Counted from the first letter of the stretch, positions 30,080 to 38,381 are shown. The stretch is DNA of 43,196 nucleotides from Candidatus Staskawiczbacteria bacterium RIFOXYC1_FULL_38_18 (GCA_001822095.1 MHPP01000015.1:1-43196); one strand, 5' to 3'. The notes: generated by a model from the sequence alone, not told the origin. Translations and numbers: made by a program.

Positions 30080-32074
30080 ATGAAATTTCCTACGTTTTCT
30101 CAATGGAAACAAGTTTTTAAAACTCTAAAAAAAACTGAAAAAAGAACACTTTTAGTTCTTCTTGGATTGGCGCTAATATCGGTTTTATATCTTGCCATAA
30201 ATTTTTATATACAAAACACAAAGGAATCCCCTTCTTTTGGCGGAACATACACAGAAGGAATTGTCGGCCAGCCAAGATTTGTTAATCCTGTTTATGGCGA
30301 AACAAATGATATTGACCGAACATTGGTTGATCTGGTTTATTCGGGGCTAATGACCTACGGTAAAGACGGAAAAATTACAACCGATTTAGCAGAAAGTTAC
30401 CATGTTTCTGACGATGGAAAAACTTACACATTTGAGTTAAAAGACAATCTTTTTTGGCAAGACGGCATAAAACTTACAGTCGACGACGTAATTTACACAA
30501 TAAAAACCATACAAAACTCCGATTACAAAAGCCCGTTAAGAGCAAATTGGCTTAATGTTGAGACAAACAAGCTTTCAGACAAATCCTTGTCATTAGTTTT
30601 GGATTCGCCGTATAATTCTTTTTTGGAAAGTTGCGCGCTAAAAATAATTCCGCAACACATATGGAAAAATGTTTTGCCGGAAAACTTTACGCTGTCCTCA
30701 TATAATTTACAACCCATAGGCTCCGGACCATATATTTTAAGCAGTCTAAACCAAAATAATTCTGGATTTATAAACAGTATCGGGCTTATTACAAATCGTA
30801 AATATTATGGAAAGGTGCCGTATATTTCAAATGTTTATTTTAATTTCTTTGAAAATAAGGAAAACCTTATAAAGGCCATAAACCAAAAAACAATTGACGG
30901 GTTTTCAATTTCATCGTTAGGCGACAACGAGGCTTTGGCGGAAAAAGAAATTTCCCAGGGCTGGTCGGCAAATGAAAAGTTTAATGTTTATTCTTTTTCT
31001 TTGCCAAGATATTTTGCCGTATTCTTTAACACCCCAAAAAATAAAATTTTGTCCGACGCCAGCCTAAGGCAGGCCCTCAATTATTCTGTGGACAAAGACG
31101 GGCTTGCGCAAAAAATAAAGTTATCGGACAAAGAAAAACTTTCAATTGTTGATTCCCCCATTTTACCAGATTATTTTAATTATAGTTATCCTTCGGTAAG
31201 TTATGAGTTTGACCTAGACGTCGCAAACAAGTTTTTAGACAAATCTGGATATAAAATCACAGACTCCTGGCAAAGGGCAAAAGCAAACAACAAAAAACCT
31301 GCGTTTCAATTTAAAAACTATCTTAAAAGTGGTCTAAGGGGAAACGAAGTAACAGAATTACAAGGATGCTTGTCGCGCCTTAGCGATAATTTCAAAACAT
31401 TGCTTCAAAATGAAGTAAACGGAAAATACGGCGCGGGGACCGAAAGCGCGGTTACAGAATTCCAAAAAAAATATTTGCCGGACGCAAAAGCAACAGGAGA
31501 AACGGGGCCGGGCACCAGGACAAAACTTAATGAGTTGTGTTTTGCCCCCCAGAGCAGTTCCACCCCTTTGCAGTTTACTTTAATAACAATAAACCAACCC
31601 CAACTCGTAAACACGGCCAATGTTTTAAAAGATTACTGGCAAAAGGCGGGTATAACGGTTATTGTAAAAGCAGTTGAGCTTTCGGAAATGCAAAATATTA
31701 TTAAAAATAGGGATTATGACGCCTTGCTTTACGGCGAAGCTCTTGGAAGCATGCCCGACCTGTTTCCCTATTGGCATTCCACTCAAACAAATGACCCGGG
31801 CCTGAATCTTTCGGGATACCAAAGTAAGAATGCCGACCAGCTTCTAAAAAGCGCCCGAGAAGCATTGGATGAACAAACAAAAGCCGATAAATACGACCAG
31901 CTCCAAAATATAATATTAGAAGACGCCCCCGCCCTGTTTTTATTCAATCCCGATTATCTTTTTTGGGTTTCAGGGAAAATAAAAGGAGTTGATACCACAA
32001 AAATTGTTGACCCTGCAAAAAGGTTTATTAATATTAATAATTGGTTTACAAAAACCCACAGAGTATGGAAATAG
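30080..32074 (+). CDS. Family 5 extracellular solute-binding protein with internal peptidoglycan-binding-like insertion
   Basis: SBP_5 features (TYTEGIVGQPRFVNPVY..DDGKTYTFELKDNLFWQDG..LRQALNYSVDK); central GLRGNEVTELQGCLS...NGKYGAGTESAVTEFQKKYLPDA..GPGTRTKLNELC. Confidence 0.9.
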   Translation: MKFPTFSQWKQVFKTLKKTEKRTLLVLLGLALISVLYLAINFYIQNTKESPSFGGTYTEGIVGQPRFVNPVYGETNDIDRTLVDLVYSGLMTYGKDGKITTDLAESYHVSDDGKTYTFELKDNLFWQDGIKLTVDDVIYTIKTIQNSDYKSPLRANWLNVETNKLSDKSLSLVLDSPYNSFLESCALKIIPQHIWKNVLPENFTLSSYNLQPIGSGPYILSSLNQNNSGFINSIGLITNRKYYGKVPYISNVYFNFFENKENLIKAINQKTIDGFSISSLGDNEALAEKEISQGWSANEKFNVYSFSLPRYFAVFFNTPKNKILSDASLRQALNYSVDKDGLAQKIKLSDKEKLSIVDSPILPDYFNYSYPSVSYEFDLDVANKFLDKSGYKITDSWQRAKANNKKPAFQFKNYLKSGLRGNEVTELQGCLSRLSDNFKTLLQNEVNGKYGAGTESAVTEFQKKYLPDAKATGETGPGTRTKLNELCFAPQSSSTPLQFTLITINQPQLVNTANVLKDYWQKAGITVIVKAVELSEMQNIIKNRDYDALLYGEALGSMPDLFPYWHSTQTNDPGLNLSGYQSKNADQLLKSAREALDEQTKADKYDQLQNIILEDAPALFLFNPDYLFWVSGKIKGVDTTKIVDPAKRFININNWFTKTHRVWK

Positions 32075-32664
32075 ACATAACAAAATTAACACCCGACGTA
32101 AGAAAATTAGACGACATGCGCGAAGTTTTAGCCGATAAAGATTTTGCCAAAAATTCTCCTGATATGGATTTGTATTTTATGTACAGAAAAGCAAAACAGG
32201 AAAACGGTTTGGTGCATAACATCACCGTAACCACGGCCAACATGCTTGGATTTGAGTTTAACAAAACAAAAGGCCACGTGCATATTGGAAACTTCAAGGA
32301 AATTTACACTGTTATTGAGGGCGAAGCAATTTTTATGATGCAAAAAGGCGATGGGGAAAAAATTGTCGACGTTTACGCGGTAAAAGCCGTAAAAGGAGAG
32401 TCGGCAATAATCCCCGAGGGATATGGCCACATAACAATAAATCCGTCCAAAACTGAGGATTTAAAAACCGGCGACTGGACTTCCGAAAAAAGCAAATCAG
32501 ATTATTCGCTTTTTGAAAAACTTCAAGGCGCCTGTTATTACTACATCCTTCGACCCGGCTCAGGACAGGCAAGCTGGATTAAAAACGAGAATTACAAAAA
32601 TGTTCCGGAACTGCGTTTTGAAGAATCCTTAAAATCCCTCCCAAATTTAGACTTCCTCAGATAA
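32065..32664 (+). CDS. Cupin-type glucose-6-phosphate isomerase
   Basis: FNKTKGHVHIGNFKEIYTVIEGEAIFMMQK...VIIPEGYGH-like metal-binding cupin motifs. Confidence 0.88.
   Translation: MEIDITKLTPDVRKLDDMREVLADKDFAKNSPDMDLYFMYRKAKQENGLVHNITVTTANMLGFEFNKTKGHVHIGNFKEIYTVIEGEAIFMMQKGDGEKIVDVYAVKAVKGESAIIPEGYGHITINPSKTEDLKTGDWTSEKSKSDYSLFEKLQGACYYYILRPGSGQASWIKNENYKNVPELRFEESLKSLPNLDFLR
32547..32565. repeat. Probable family B repeat inside the isomerase gene
   Basis: ccttcgacccggctcagga; encodes ILRPGSGQ. Confidence 0.55.
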
Positions 32665-32672
32665 TTTTTCCC

Positions 32673-32754
32673 GCCCGGGTGGTGAAATTGGCAAACACGT
32701 ACGCTTCAGGAGCGTATGCCGCAAGGTTTGAGGGTTCAAGTCCCTCCTCGGGCA
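32673..32754 (+). tRNA. tRNA-Leu (CAG anticodon)
   Basis: Acceptor GCCCGGG/CTCGGGC, anticodon loop TTCAGGA, long variable arm, T arm AGGGTTCAAGTCCCT; CCA not encoded. Confidence 0.95.
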
Positions 32755-32840
32755 CACTTCACTTTATTCAGTGCAAGCAAAAGTAAAAGATGAACTCTCT
32801 AAATCTTTTACAAATAAAATTAAAAAATAAAATTAAATAA

Positions 32841-34520
32841 ATGATAAAACAAAATAGCAATCTAAGAATAATCCCGCTTGGCGGATGCGAAGAGGTCGGT
32901 AAAAACATGACCGTTTACGAATATGGAAATGATATCGTAATTTTGGATATGGGCTTAATGTTTCCGGAAGAAGATATGCCGGGAATTGATTACGTAATTC
33001 CAAACATTGAATATTTAAGGGGTAAAGAAAAAAATATAAGGGCGGTTGTGTTTTCGCACGGACATTTAGATCACATTGGAGCTGCCGCAATTTTACTTAA
33101 CAAATTAGGCAACCCGCAAATAATCGGCAGACCCTTAACTTTGGAAATGGTAAAACACAGAGTTGAAGATTTGCATCGCGGCTCTTCCAAAAAATTAAAA
33201 ACTTTATATGTGCAAGATATCAACCAAAAAATAAAACTTGGCGCATTCACCTTGGGATTTTTCCAGGTTGACCATACAATTATGGACGCCGTTGGAGTAA
33301 TTTTGCAAACCCCATCGGCAACGGTTATACATCCAGGCGACTGGACAATAGAAAAAGATCCAATCGGCAGAAAGACTTTGGATTACACCCATCTTTCAAA
33401 ATTGCCAAGACCGACAGTTTTGATGCTGGAAGCCTTAGGTTCAACAAACTCAAAAGAACCGGTTACAGAGCAGGAAATGTTGGATAACCTTTATATGCTT
33501 ATCGGCAGAGCTCCTGGCAGGACAATTATTGCAACATTTTCCTCGCAAATAGAAAGAATAAAACAGATTTTGGAATTTAGCGCCAGAACCAACAGAAAAG
33601 TTGCTTTGGACGGATTTTCAATGAAACTAAACGTGGAACTGGCAACGAAATTAGGTTACATAAAAATTCCGAAAGGAGTTATTATCACAACAGACAAAGC
33701 CCACACTTTCCCCGACAACAAAGTGGTTATTGTTTGTACAGGAGCGCAAGGCGAGGAAATGGCGGCGCTTTCAAGAATTGTTGCGGGAAACCACAAACAC
33801 ATAAAAATTAAAAAAGAAGACACTGTTATTTTTTCTTCGTCCACAATTCCGGGAAACGAGAGAACAGTCCAAAGATTAAAAGACAATCTTTACAGACAGT
33901 CTGACAATGTTTATCATTCCGATATTATAGACGTTCATATGTCTGGACACGGAAACATTGCCGGAATCAAACAAATGATTACCGAAATCAGGCCAAATTA
34001 CTTTATGCCTGTTTATGGAAACCATTACATGTTAAAAGAGGCGGCAAAAATTTCTTATGAAATGGGTTTTAGAAAAGACCAGGTTCTTGTGCCAGACAAC
34101 GGATCTATTATAAGATTTTCAAATCAATCAGCTGAAATACTAAAAGAAAAAGTTCCGTCAAACTATGTTTTTGTTGACGGACTTGGAGTGGGAGATGTGG
34201 GCGAAATTGTTTTAAGAGACCGTCAAATGCTGGCCGAAGACGGAATGTTTGTGATTGTTGCAATAATAGACAGAAAAACGGGCCGGGTAAAAGGCTCTCC
34301 TGATATTATTTCACGCGGATTTGTTTACTTGAGAGAATCAAAAGATTTGTTAAGCCAAACTCGCAGAAAAGTAATTGAAATTGTTGACAAATCAGCCGGC
34401 CACGGTGGCCCGGTAAACTGGACTTATGTAAAAGACGAGATAAGAAACAAAGTAGGCGACTTCTTGGCAACAAAAACCTCCCGCCGACCAATGATATTGC
34501 CCGTTGTCATCGAAGTCTAA
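32841..34520 (+). CDS. rnj: Ribonuclease J
   Basis: 559 aa; metallo-beta-lactamase HGHLDHIG, beta-CASP, GDWTIEKDPI. Confidence 0.95.
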   Translation: MIKQNSNLRIIPLGGCEEVGKNMTVYEYGNDIVILDMGLMFPEEDMPGIDYVIPNIEYLRGKEKNIRAVVFSHGHLDHIGAAAILLNKLGNPQIIGRPLTLEMVKHRVEDLHRGSSKKLKTLYVQDINQKIKLGAFTLGFFQVDHTIMDAVGVILQTPSATVIHPGDWTIEKDPIGRKTLDYTHLSKLPRPTVLMLEALGSTNSKEPVTEQEMLDNLYMLIGRAPGRTIIATFSSQIERIKQILEFSARTNRKVALDGFSMKLNVELATKLGYIKIPKGVIITTDKAHTFPDNKVVIVCTGAQGEEMAALSRIVAGNHKHIKIKKEDTVIFSSSTIPGNERTVQRLKDNLYRQSDNVYHSDIIDVHMSGHGNIAGIKQMITEIRPNYFMPVYGNHYMLKEAAKISYEMGFRKDQVLVPDNGSIIRFSNQSAEILKEKVPSNYVFVDGLGVGDVGEIVLRDRQMLAEDGMFVIVAIIDRKTGRVKGSPDIISRGFVYLRESKDLLSQTRRKVIEIVDKSAGHGGPVNWTYVKDEIRNKVGDFLATKTSRRPMILPVVIEV

Positions 34521-34525
34521 CTCTT

Positions 34526-34551
34526 ACACCCGTGCACCGGAGCACAGGTGT
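34526..34551. repeat. Palindrome downstream of rnj
   Basis: ACACC-c-GTGC-accgga-GCAC-a-GGTGT. Confidence 0.75.
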
Positions 34552-34690
34552 GTCATTCCCATGCCTTGCCCGTCCGAAGCCTTTGGCGAAGGAGGGAAAG
34601 CCAGAATCCAGATTCCCGTCATTGCGCGTGCCCGTCCGAAGCCAGCAGGCGGAGGAGGGAGGAGCCAGCAGGCGACGTGGCAATCTAGAT
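34550..34690. repeat. Mosaic of nested repeats (families A and C)
   Basis: tgtcattcc..., two copies of GCCCGTCCGAAGCC...GGCGRAGGAGGG, cagaatccagattcccgtcattgcgcg, agccagcaggcgacgtggcaatc. Confidence 0.85.
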
Positions 34691-34726
34691 TAGTAAGTTT
34701 TTTGTCTATCGCCAAAAAACTTACTA
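34691..34726. other. Perfect 14-bp stem hairpin
   Basis: TAGTAAGTTTTTTG-tctatcgc-CAAAAAACTTACTA. Confidence 0.85.
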
Positions 34727-34765
34727 TTTCTATTGGCTCAAACAGGTCTGAGCCATTTAAATTTG

Positions 34766-34788
34766 GCGAGGTCTGACCTCGCTTTTTT
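34766..34788 (+). terminator. Rho-independent terminator
   Basis: GCGAGGT-ctg-ACCTCGC-TTTTTT. Confidence 0.88.
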
Positions 34789-34806
34789 ACCTTACTTTTT
34801 TAAATT

Positions 34807-34852
34807 CTACTTACGCTCTATACCTGCGATAGCAGTTATACAGCGTAAGTAG
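34807..34852. repeat. 46-nt near-perfect palindrome
   Basis: CTACTTACGCT-c-TATA-c-CTGC-GATA-GCAG-t-TATA-c-AGCGTAAGTAG. Confidence 0.9.
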
Positions 34853-34909
34853 GTTTGTTTAAAATATAAGTTGGTTTGTTTAAAATAATTGTAGAAAATG
34901 TAAAAAAAG

Positions 34910-34994
34910 AAGCCGAGAGAGACTTCCCGCTTTCCCGCCTGCAACGCTTATGCGTAGCATTGCGGGCAGGTCGCGAGAATATCTCAATCGGCTT
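34910..34994. terminator. Terminator-like hairpin with a repeat in its loop
   Basis: AAGCCGA...TCGGCTT with T/A runs on both sides; inner repeat cccgcctgcaacgcttatgcgtagcattgcgggcagg (34934-34970). Confidence 0.7.
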
Positions 34995-35108
34995 TTTAGG
35001 CGCAGAGCAAATGCCTCCCCATCATTTATCTCGACCGTAAAATGGTGCGAGTTTAAATCGAAAAGGGTGCTTCACTTCTGATGCGCCTTGGTCACGGTGT
35101 TCGCGGAA

Positions 35109-35378
35109 TTAGCCCTTGAACGGCCGGACCTGCAAGTACAGGTGGGAATTCTTGGCCTCCTTGTCAAAGTAGTGGGTAACATCCATGACTTCCCACAAAC
35201 TGTGGTCCGAAACCTCTGCGGGAGTGTCGGGGTCGTTTGCCTTTCCCTGTTTGAATCCCCACGGCTCGCAGAAGTTCAGGGTATCCCCCTTTGCGACCGG
35301 AGCGTCGAAACTGAGCTCCTTCCTGTAAGGGCTTCTGAGCTCAGTGCCCACGAACAAAACAATGTAAACGTACTTCAT
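35109..35378 (-). CDS. Hypothetical 89 aa protein, lone cistron
   Basis: MKYVYIVLFVGTELRSPYRKELSFDAPVAKGDTL...; AAGGAGA Shine-Dalgarno and consensus promoter. Confidence 0.75.
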   Translation of the reverse strand: MKYVYIVLFVGTELRSPYRKELSFDAPVAKGDTLNFCEPWGFKQGKANDPDTPAEVSDHSLWEVMDVTHYFDKEAKNSHLYLQVRPFKG

Positions 35379-35421
35379 CTCGCGTCTCCTTCTGAAAAAC
35401 TAAACTTTTACCCAATAATTA

Positions 35422-35450
35422 ATTATAGCATATTGAATATGCATTGTCAA
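35422..35450 (-). promoter_or_regulatory. Consensus sigma-70 promoter
   Basis: Minus strand TTGACA-17 bp-TATAAT; spacer contains palindrome GCATATT-C-AATATGC. Confidence 0.88.
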
Positions 35451-35493
35451 GATTTACCTACTCCTCTGTTGGTGGTAAAATTAATAAACATTT

Positions 35494-35585
35494 CGTCATT
35501 GCGAGGAGCCAGCAGGCGACGCGGCAATCCAGAGTCAGTGTATAAAACCCTGGATTGCTTCGTCACTTCGTTTCTCGCAATGACG
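35494..35585. repeat. 92-bp palindromic repeat (family A relative) upstream of trpS
   Basis: CGTCATTGCGAG...GCAATCCAG...CTGGATTGC...CTCGCAATGACG. Confidence 0.92.
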
Positions 35586-35596
35586 GGGACAACTTT

Positions 35597-36574
35597 ATGA
35601 GAATTTTTTCGGGAATTAGACCAACGGGCAATATTCATATTGGCAACTATTTGGGGGCCGTAAAACAATGGATTGAGCTTCAGAAAAAAAATGAATGTGT
35701 TTTTTGCATAGTTGATATGCACGCGATTACCACTCCGTACGATGTGAAAGAAATGCAAAAAAACATTATTGACGCAGCTTCAATTTATTTAGCTGCCGGA
35801 GTTGACCCGGAAAAATCAATTATTTTTGTGCAGTCCGGAGTGAAAGAACACGCAGAACTCGCTTGGCTTTTGGGAACAATTACCCCAATGGGCGAATTAT
35901 CCCGAATGACGCAATTTAAAGAAAAATCCAAACAGCACAAAGATTACATAAACGCCGGATTGTTTAATTATCCCGTTTTAATGGCTGCCGATATTTTACT
36001 TTATAAAGGCGAGGCGGTTCCGGTTGGAAAAGACCAGGAACAGCACGTTGAGCTGGCGCGTACAATTGCCAAAAAGTTCAACCAAAAATTTGGGAATATT
36101 TTTCCAGAGCCCGAAACTATTTTGCCAAAATCCGGGGCAAAAATAATGAGCTTGACCGACCCAAAGAAAAAAATGTCTAAGTCAGACGACGCAAAAAGCT
36201 ATATTTCGCTTTTTGACACGCCTGAGGATATTACAAAAAAAATTATGGCGGCTTCTACTGATTCTGGCAAAGATATAATTTATAACATTACAAAAAAACC
36301 CGGCATTTCTAACTTGCTAATGATTTATAGTTTATTAACCGACGAGCCGACAAAAAAAATAGAAGAAAAATTTAAGGGCAAGGGATATGGTGAATTTAAG
36401 AAATCTTTAGCTGAAGTTGTGATAAATTATTTGGAGCCGTTTAGAAGAAAACAAAAGGAATTGCAAACCCGAGATGTTTATGTAAAAGAATTGCTTAATA
36501 AAGGAAAATCGCGCGCAGAAACAATTGCTAAAACCACAATGCAGGAAGTACGGGAAAAAATGGGATTGGGTTAA
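35597..36574 (+). CDS. trpS: Tryptophanyl-tRNA synthetase
   Basis: SGIRPTGNIHIGNYLGAV; KMSKSD; start set at MRIFSGI. Confidence 0.96.
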   Translation: MRIFSGIRPTGNIHIGNYLGAVKQWIELQKKNECVFCIVDMHAITTPYDVKEMQKNIIDAASIYLAAGVDPEKSIIFVQSGVKEHAELAWLLGTITPMGELSRMTQFKEKSKQHKDYINAGLFNYPVLMAADILLYKGEAVPVGKDQEQHVELARTIAKKFNQKFGNIFPEPETILPKSGAKIMSLTDPKKKMSKSDDAKSYISLFDTPEDITKKIMAASTDSGKDIIYNITKKPGISNLLMIYSLLTDEPTKKIEEKFKGKGYGEFKKSLAEVVINYLEPFRRKQKELQTRDVYVKELLNKGKSRAETIAKTTMQEVREKMGLG

Positions 36575-36575
36575 G

Positions 36576-36639
36576 GCATACACTGCCAAATGCTAAAATT
36601 TATCGTGTCGATAAATTTTATTTGCCAGTGCGCTTATGC
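36576..36639. other. Long interrupted hairpin abutting the trpS stop codon
   Basis: GCATA-CACTG-c-CAAAT-gct-AAAATTTATCG-TGT-CGATAAATTTT-ATTTG-c-CAGTG-cgct-TATGC. Confidence 0.8.
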
Positions 36640-36640
36640 G

Positions 36641-36677
36641 AAAAAAGACAGCTCGACCAAAAGGAGGGCTGTTTTGT
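36641..36677 (-). terminator. Putative terminator
   Basis: Minus strand ACAG..CTC...GAGCTGTCTTTTTT, directly after stop at 36680. Confidence 0.5.
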
Positions 36678-36679
36678 TG

Positions 36680-36877
36680 TCACGCGCGCGCAAACCAGTT
36701 GCAGCTGCACTTTGGGCATTGCATTCGGTGATATACATCAAACGCATTTCTGCGCCGAGACGCAACGAGCGATTGGGTATTATCGCACTGAGGACACCTG
36801 TCTTGTGAGCGAAGCCGCAATAGGCCAAACGCCAAACACCCCCAAAAGATAAGGATACTCTTGCAGAAGTCGTACAT
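36680..36877 (-). CDS. Small zinc-ribbon protein
   Basis: MYDFCKSILIFWGCLAFGLL..DRCPQCDNTQSLVASRRRNAFDVYHRMQCPKCSCNWFARA; GGAGG Shine-Dalgarno. Confidence 0.6.
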   Translation of the reverse strand: MYDFCKSILIFWGCLAFGLLRLRSQDRCPQCDNTQSLVASRRRNAFDVYHRMQCPKCSCNWFARA

Positions 36878-36911
36878 CGCCCGCGCCTCCATTGTCAAAG
36901 AGGGTCAAAAA

Positions 36912-38303
36912 CTAACTAGATATAACTTTTGTCAGTTCTTTTTGTTTTTCGTCGTACAATTCTTTTGTATCGGCTTCAATGGTAAGGCGCAAAACCGGTT
37001 CGGTGTTGGATGCACGGACGTTAAACCACCAGTCTTTGTAAGTTACGGTTATGCCATCTAAAAAGTCTGCTTTGCCACCTGCCCCGAGTGGAGTCGAGGG
37101 GTCTGTGTACTTTTCTTTTATTTTTTCTATAATTGTATTTTTATCCTCAACTTTAAAATTAATTTCTTGCGGTTTATAATACGGAGAAAATTCTTTTGCA
37201 ATTTCCGAAATTTTTCTGCCATCTCTTGAGATTATCTGCAACAAAGTCAAAAAGGCAATTACACCAGAATCGCAATAAAAATTATCCTTAAAACTATAAT
37301 GCCCCGTCAATTCTCCGCCCATAATTCCGTTGTTTTCTTCTAATCCTTGCTGGATATGGATAAAACCAACTTGTGTTTTTATATGCTTGCCTCCCCATTT
37401 TTTAACAAATTCTGGTATTGCTTTTGAGCATGTTGCATGACTGACTACACCCATTCCAGGATTTTTTTGCAGAAAATACTTTGCCAAAATTAATATTGTT
37501 GCGTCAGAGCTTACTAATTTTCCTGTTTCATCCACCAAAAAAACTCTGTCGGCATCACCGTCAAAAAGAAAACCGAAGTCAGCTTTTTGTTTTATAATTT
37601 CATTTTTTATTTGATCTGTTGAACCCTCGGCTATTGGATTTGGACTGTGATTTGGGAAATTTCCGTTTGGCTCAAAGTTTAATGAAATAATTTCAACGGG
37701 TAGTTTCTCTTTTATTTTTTCCAAAACAATTCCTCCAACGCCGTTTGAAGCATCAATAACAATTTTAAGAGGACTTATTTCGCTTAAATCAACAAAGGAA
37801 AGAACGTGGTTTATGTAATCATGCCAAATGTCTTCTTTTATAATTTTTTCTTCTGCAACTTCCAAAATCTTATCGTCTGCCGGATCTACGTTTTCAGAAT
37901 TGTCTTTTACAACCTGATCCAGCAGATCTTTACCGGCTATTATTTTAATATAATTATCATCTTTTTTTACCATTTTAAAACCACCATATTCTTTTGGATT
38001 ATGGCTGGCTGTAATCATAACTCCCGCCTTAAAATCACGTGAGCCAATAGTAAAATACAGGCATTCGGTAAGCACTTGACCAATGTCGTATATTTGACCG
38101 CCCTGGGCAGCAACACCCCTTGCAAGGCCCCTAAACAACACGGGCGAAGCAATGCGCGCATCCTGCCCAACAGCAATTTTTTTAATGCCAGTTTGCCTAA
38201 CAAAAGCTTTTCCGATAGCAAAAGCTACCTCTTCGCTTAACTCCGAAGGATAAATACCCCTGATATCGTACGATTTGAATATATTTTTGTTTATCTCTAC
38301 CAT
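36912..38303 (-). CDS. Phosphomannomutase/phosphoglucomutase
   Basis: FKSYDIRGIYPSEL; TASHNPKEYGGFKMVK; FDGDADRVFLVDE; RASNTEPVLRLTIEA. Confidence 0.96.
   Translation of the reverse strand: MVEINKNIFKSYDIRGIYPSELSEEVAFAIGKAFVRQTGIKKIAVGQDARIASPVLFRGLARGVAAQGGQIYDIGQVLTECLYFTIGSRDFKAGVMITASHNPKEYGGFKMVKKDDNYIKIIAGKDLLDQVVKDNSENVDPADDKILEVAEEKIIKEDIWHDYINHVLSFVDLSEISPLKIVIDASNGVGGIVLEKIKEKLPVEIISLNFEPNGNFPNHSPNPIAEGSTDQIKNEIIKQKADFGFLFDGDADRVFLVDETGKLVSSDATILILAKYFLQKNPGMGVVSHATCSKAIPEFVKKWGGKHIKTQVGFIHIQQGLEENNGIMGGELTGHYSFKDNFYCDSGVIAFLTLLQIISRDGRKISEIAKEFSPYYKPQEINFKVEDKNTIIEKIKEKYTDPSTPLGAGGKADFLDGITVTYKDWWFNVRASNTEPVLRLTIEADTKELYDEKQKELTKVISS
37081..37101. repeat. Family B repeat inside the phosphomannomutase gene
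   Basis: gccccgagtggagtcgagggg; encodes DPSTPLGAG. Confidence 0.85.
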
Positions 38304-38309
38304 AGATGA

Positions 38310-38338
38310 ATTATCCCACTAAGCCCTTGAATTTTCAA
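38310..38338 (-). promoter_or_regulatory. Leaderless promoter of phosphomannomutase
   Basis: Minus strand TTGAAA-17 bp-GATAAT-6 nt-ATG. Confidence 0.6.
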
Positions 38339-38355
38339 GGACAATATGTTATAGT
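38327..38355 (+). promoter_or_regulatory. rpsF operon promoter
   Basis: TTGAAT-17 bp-TATAGT. Confidence 0.7.
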
Positions 38356-38381
38356 ACCATCATAATTAAAAAAATCTAAAA

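Noticed and set aside
34504-34776. 90 aa plus-strand ORF after rnj
   Set aside because: Made of the repeat mosaic and hairpins; peptide is repeat translation
34526-35000. Possible tmRNA, RNase P RNA or SRP RNA
   Set aside because: No recognisable tRNA-like ends, RNase P conserved core or SRP tetraloop motif; repeats explain most of the structure
35447-35758. 103 aa minus-strand ORF
   Set aside because: Covers the palindromic repeat and antisense trpS
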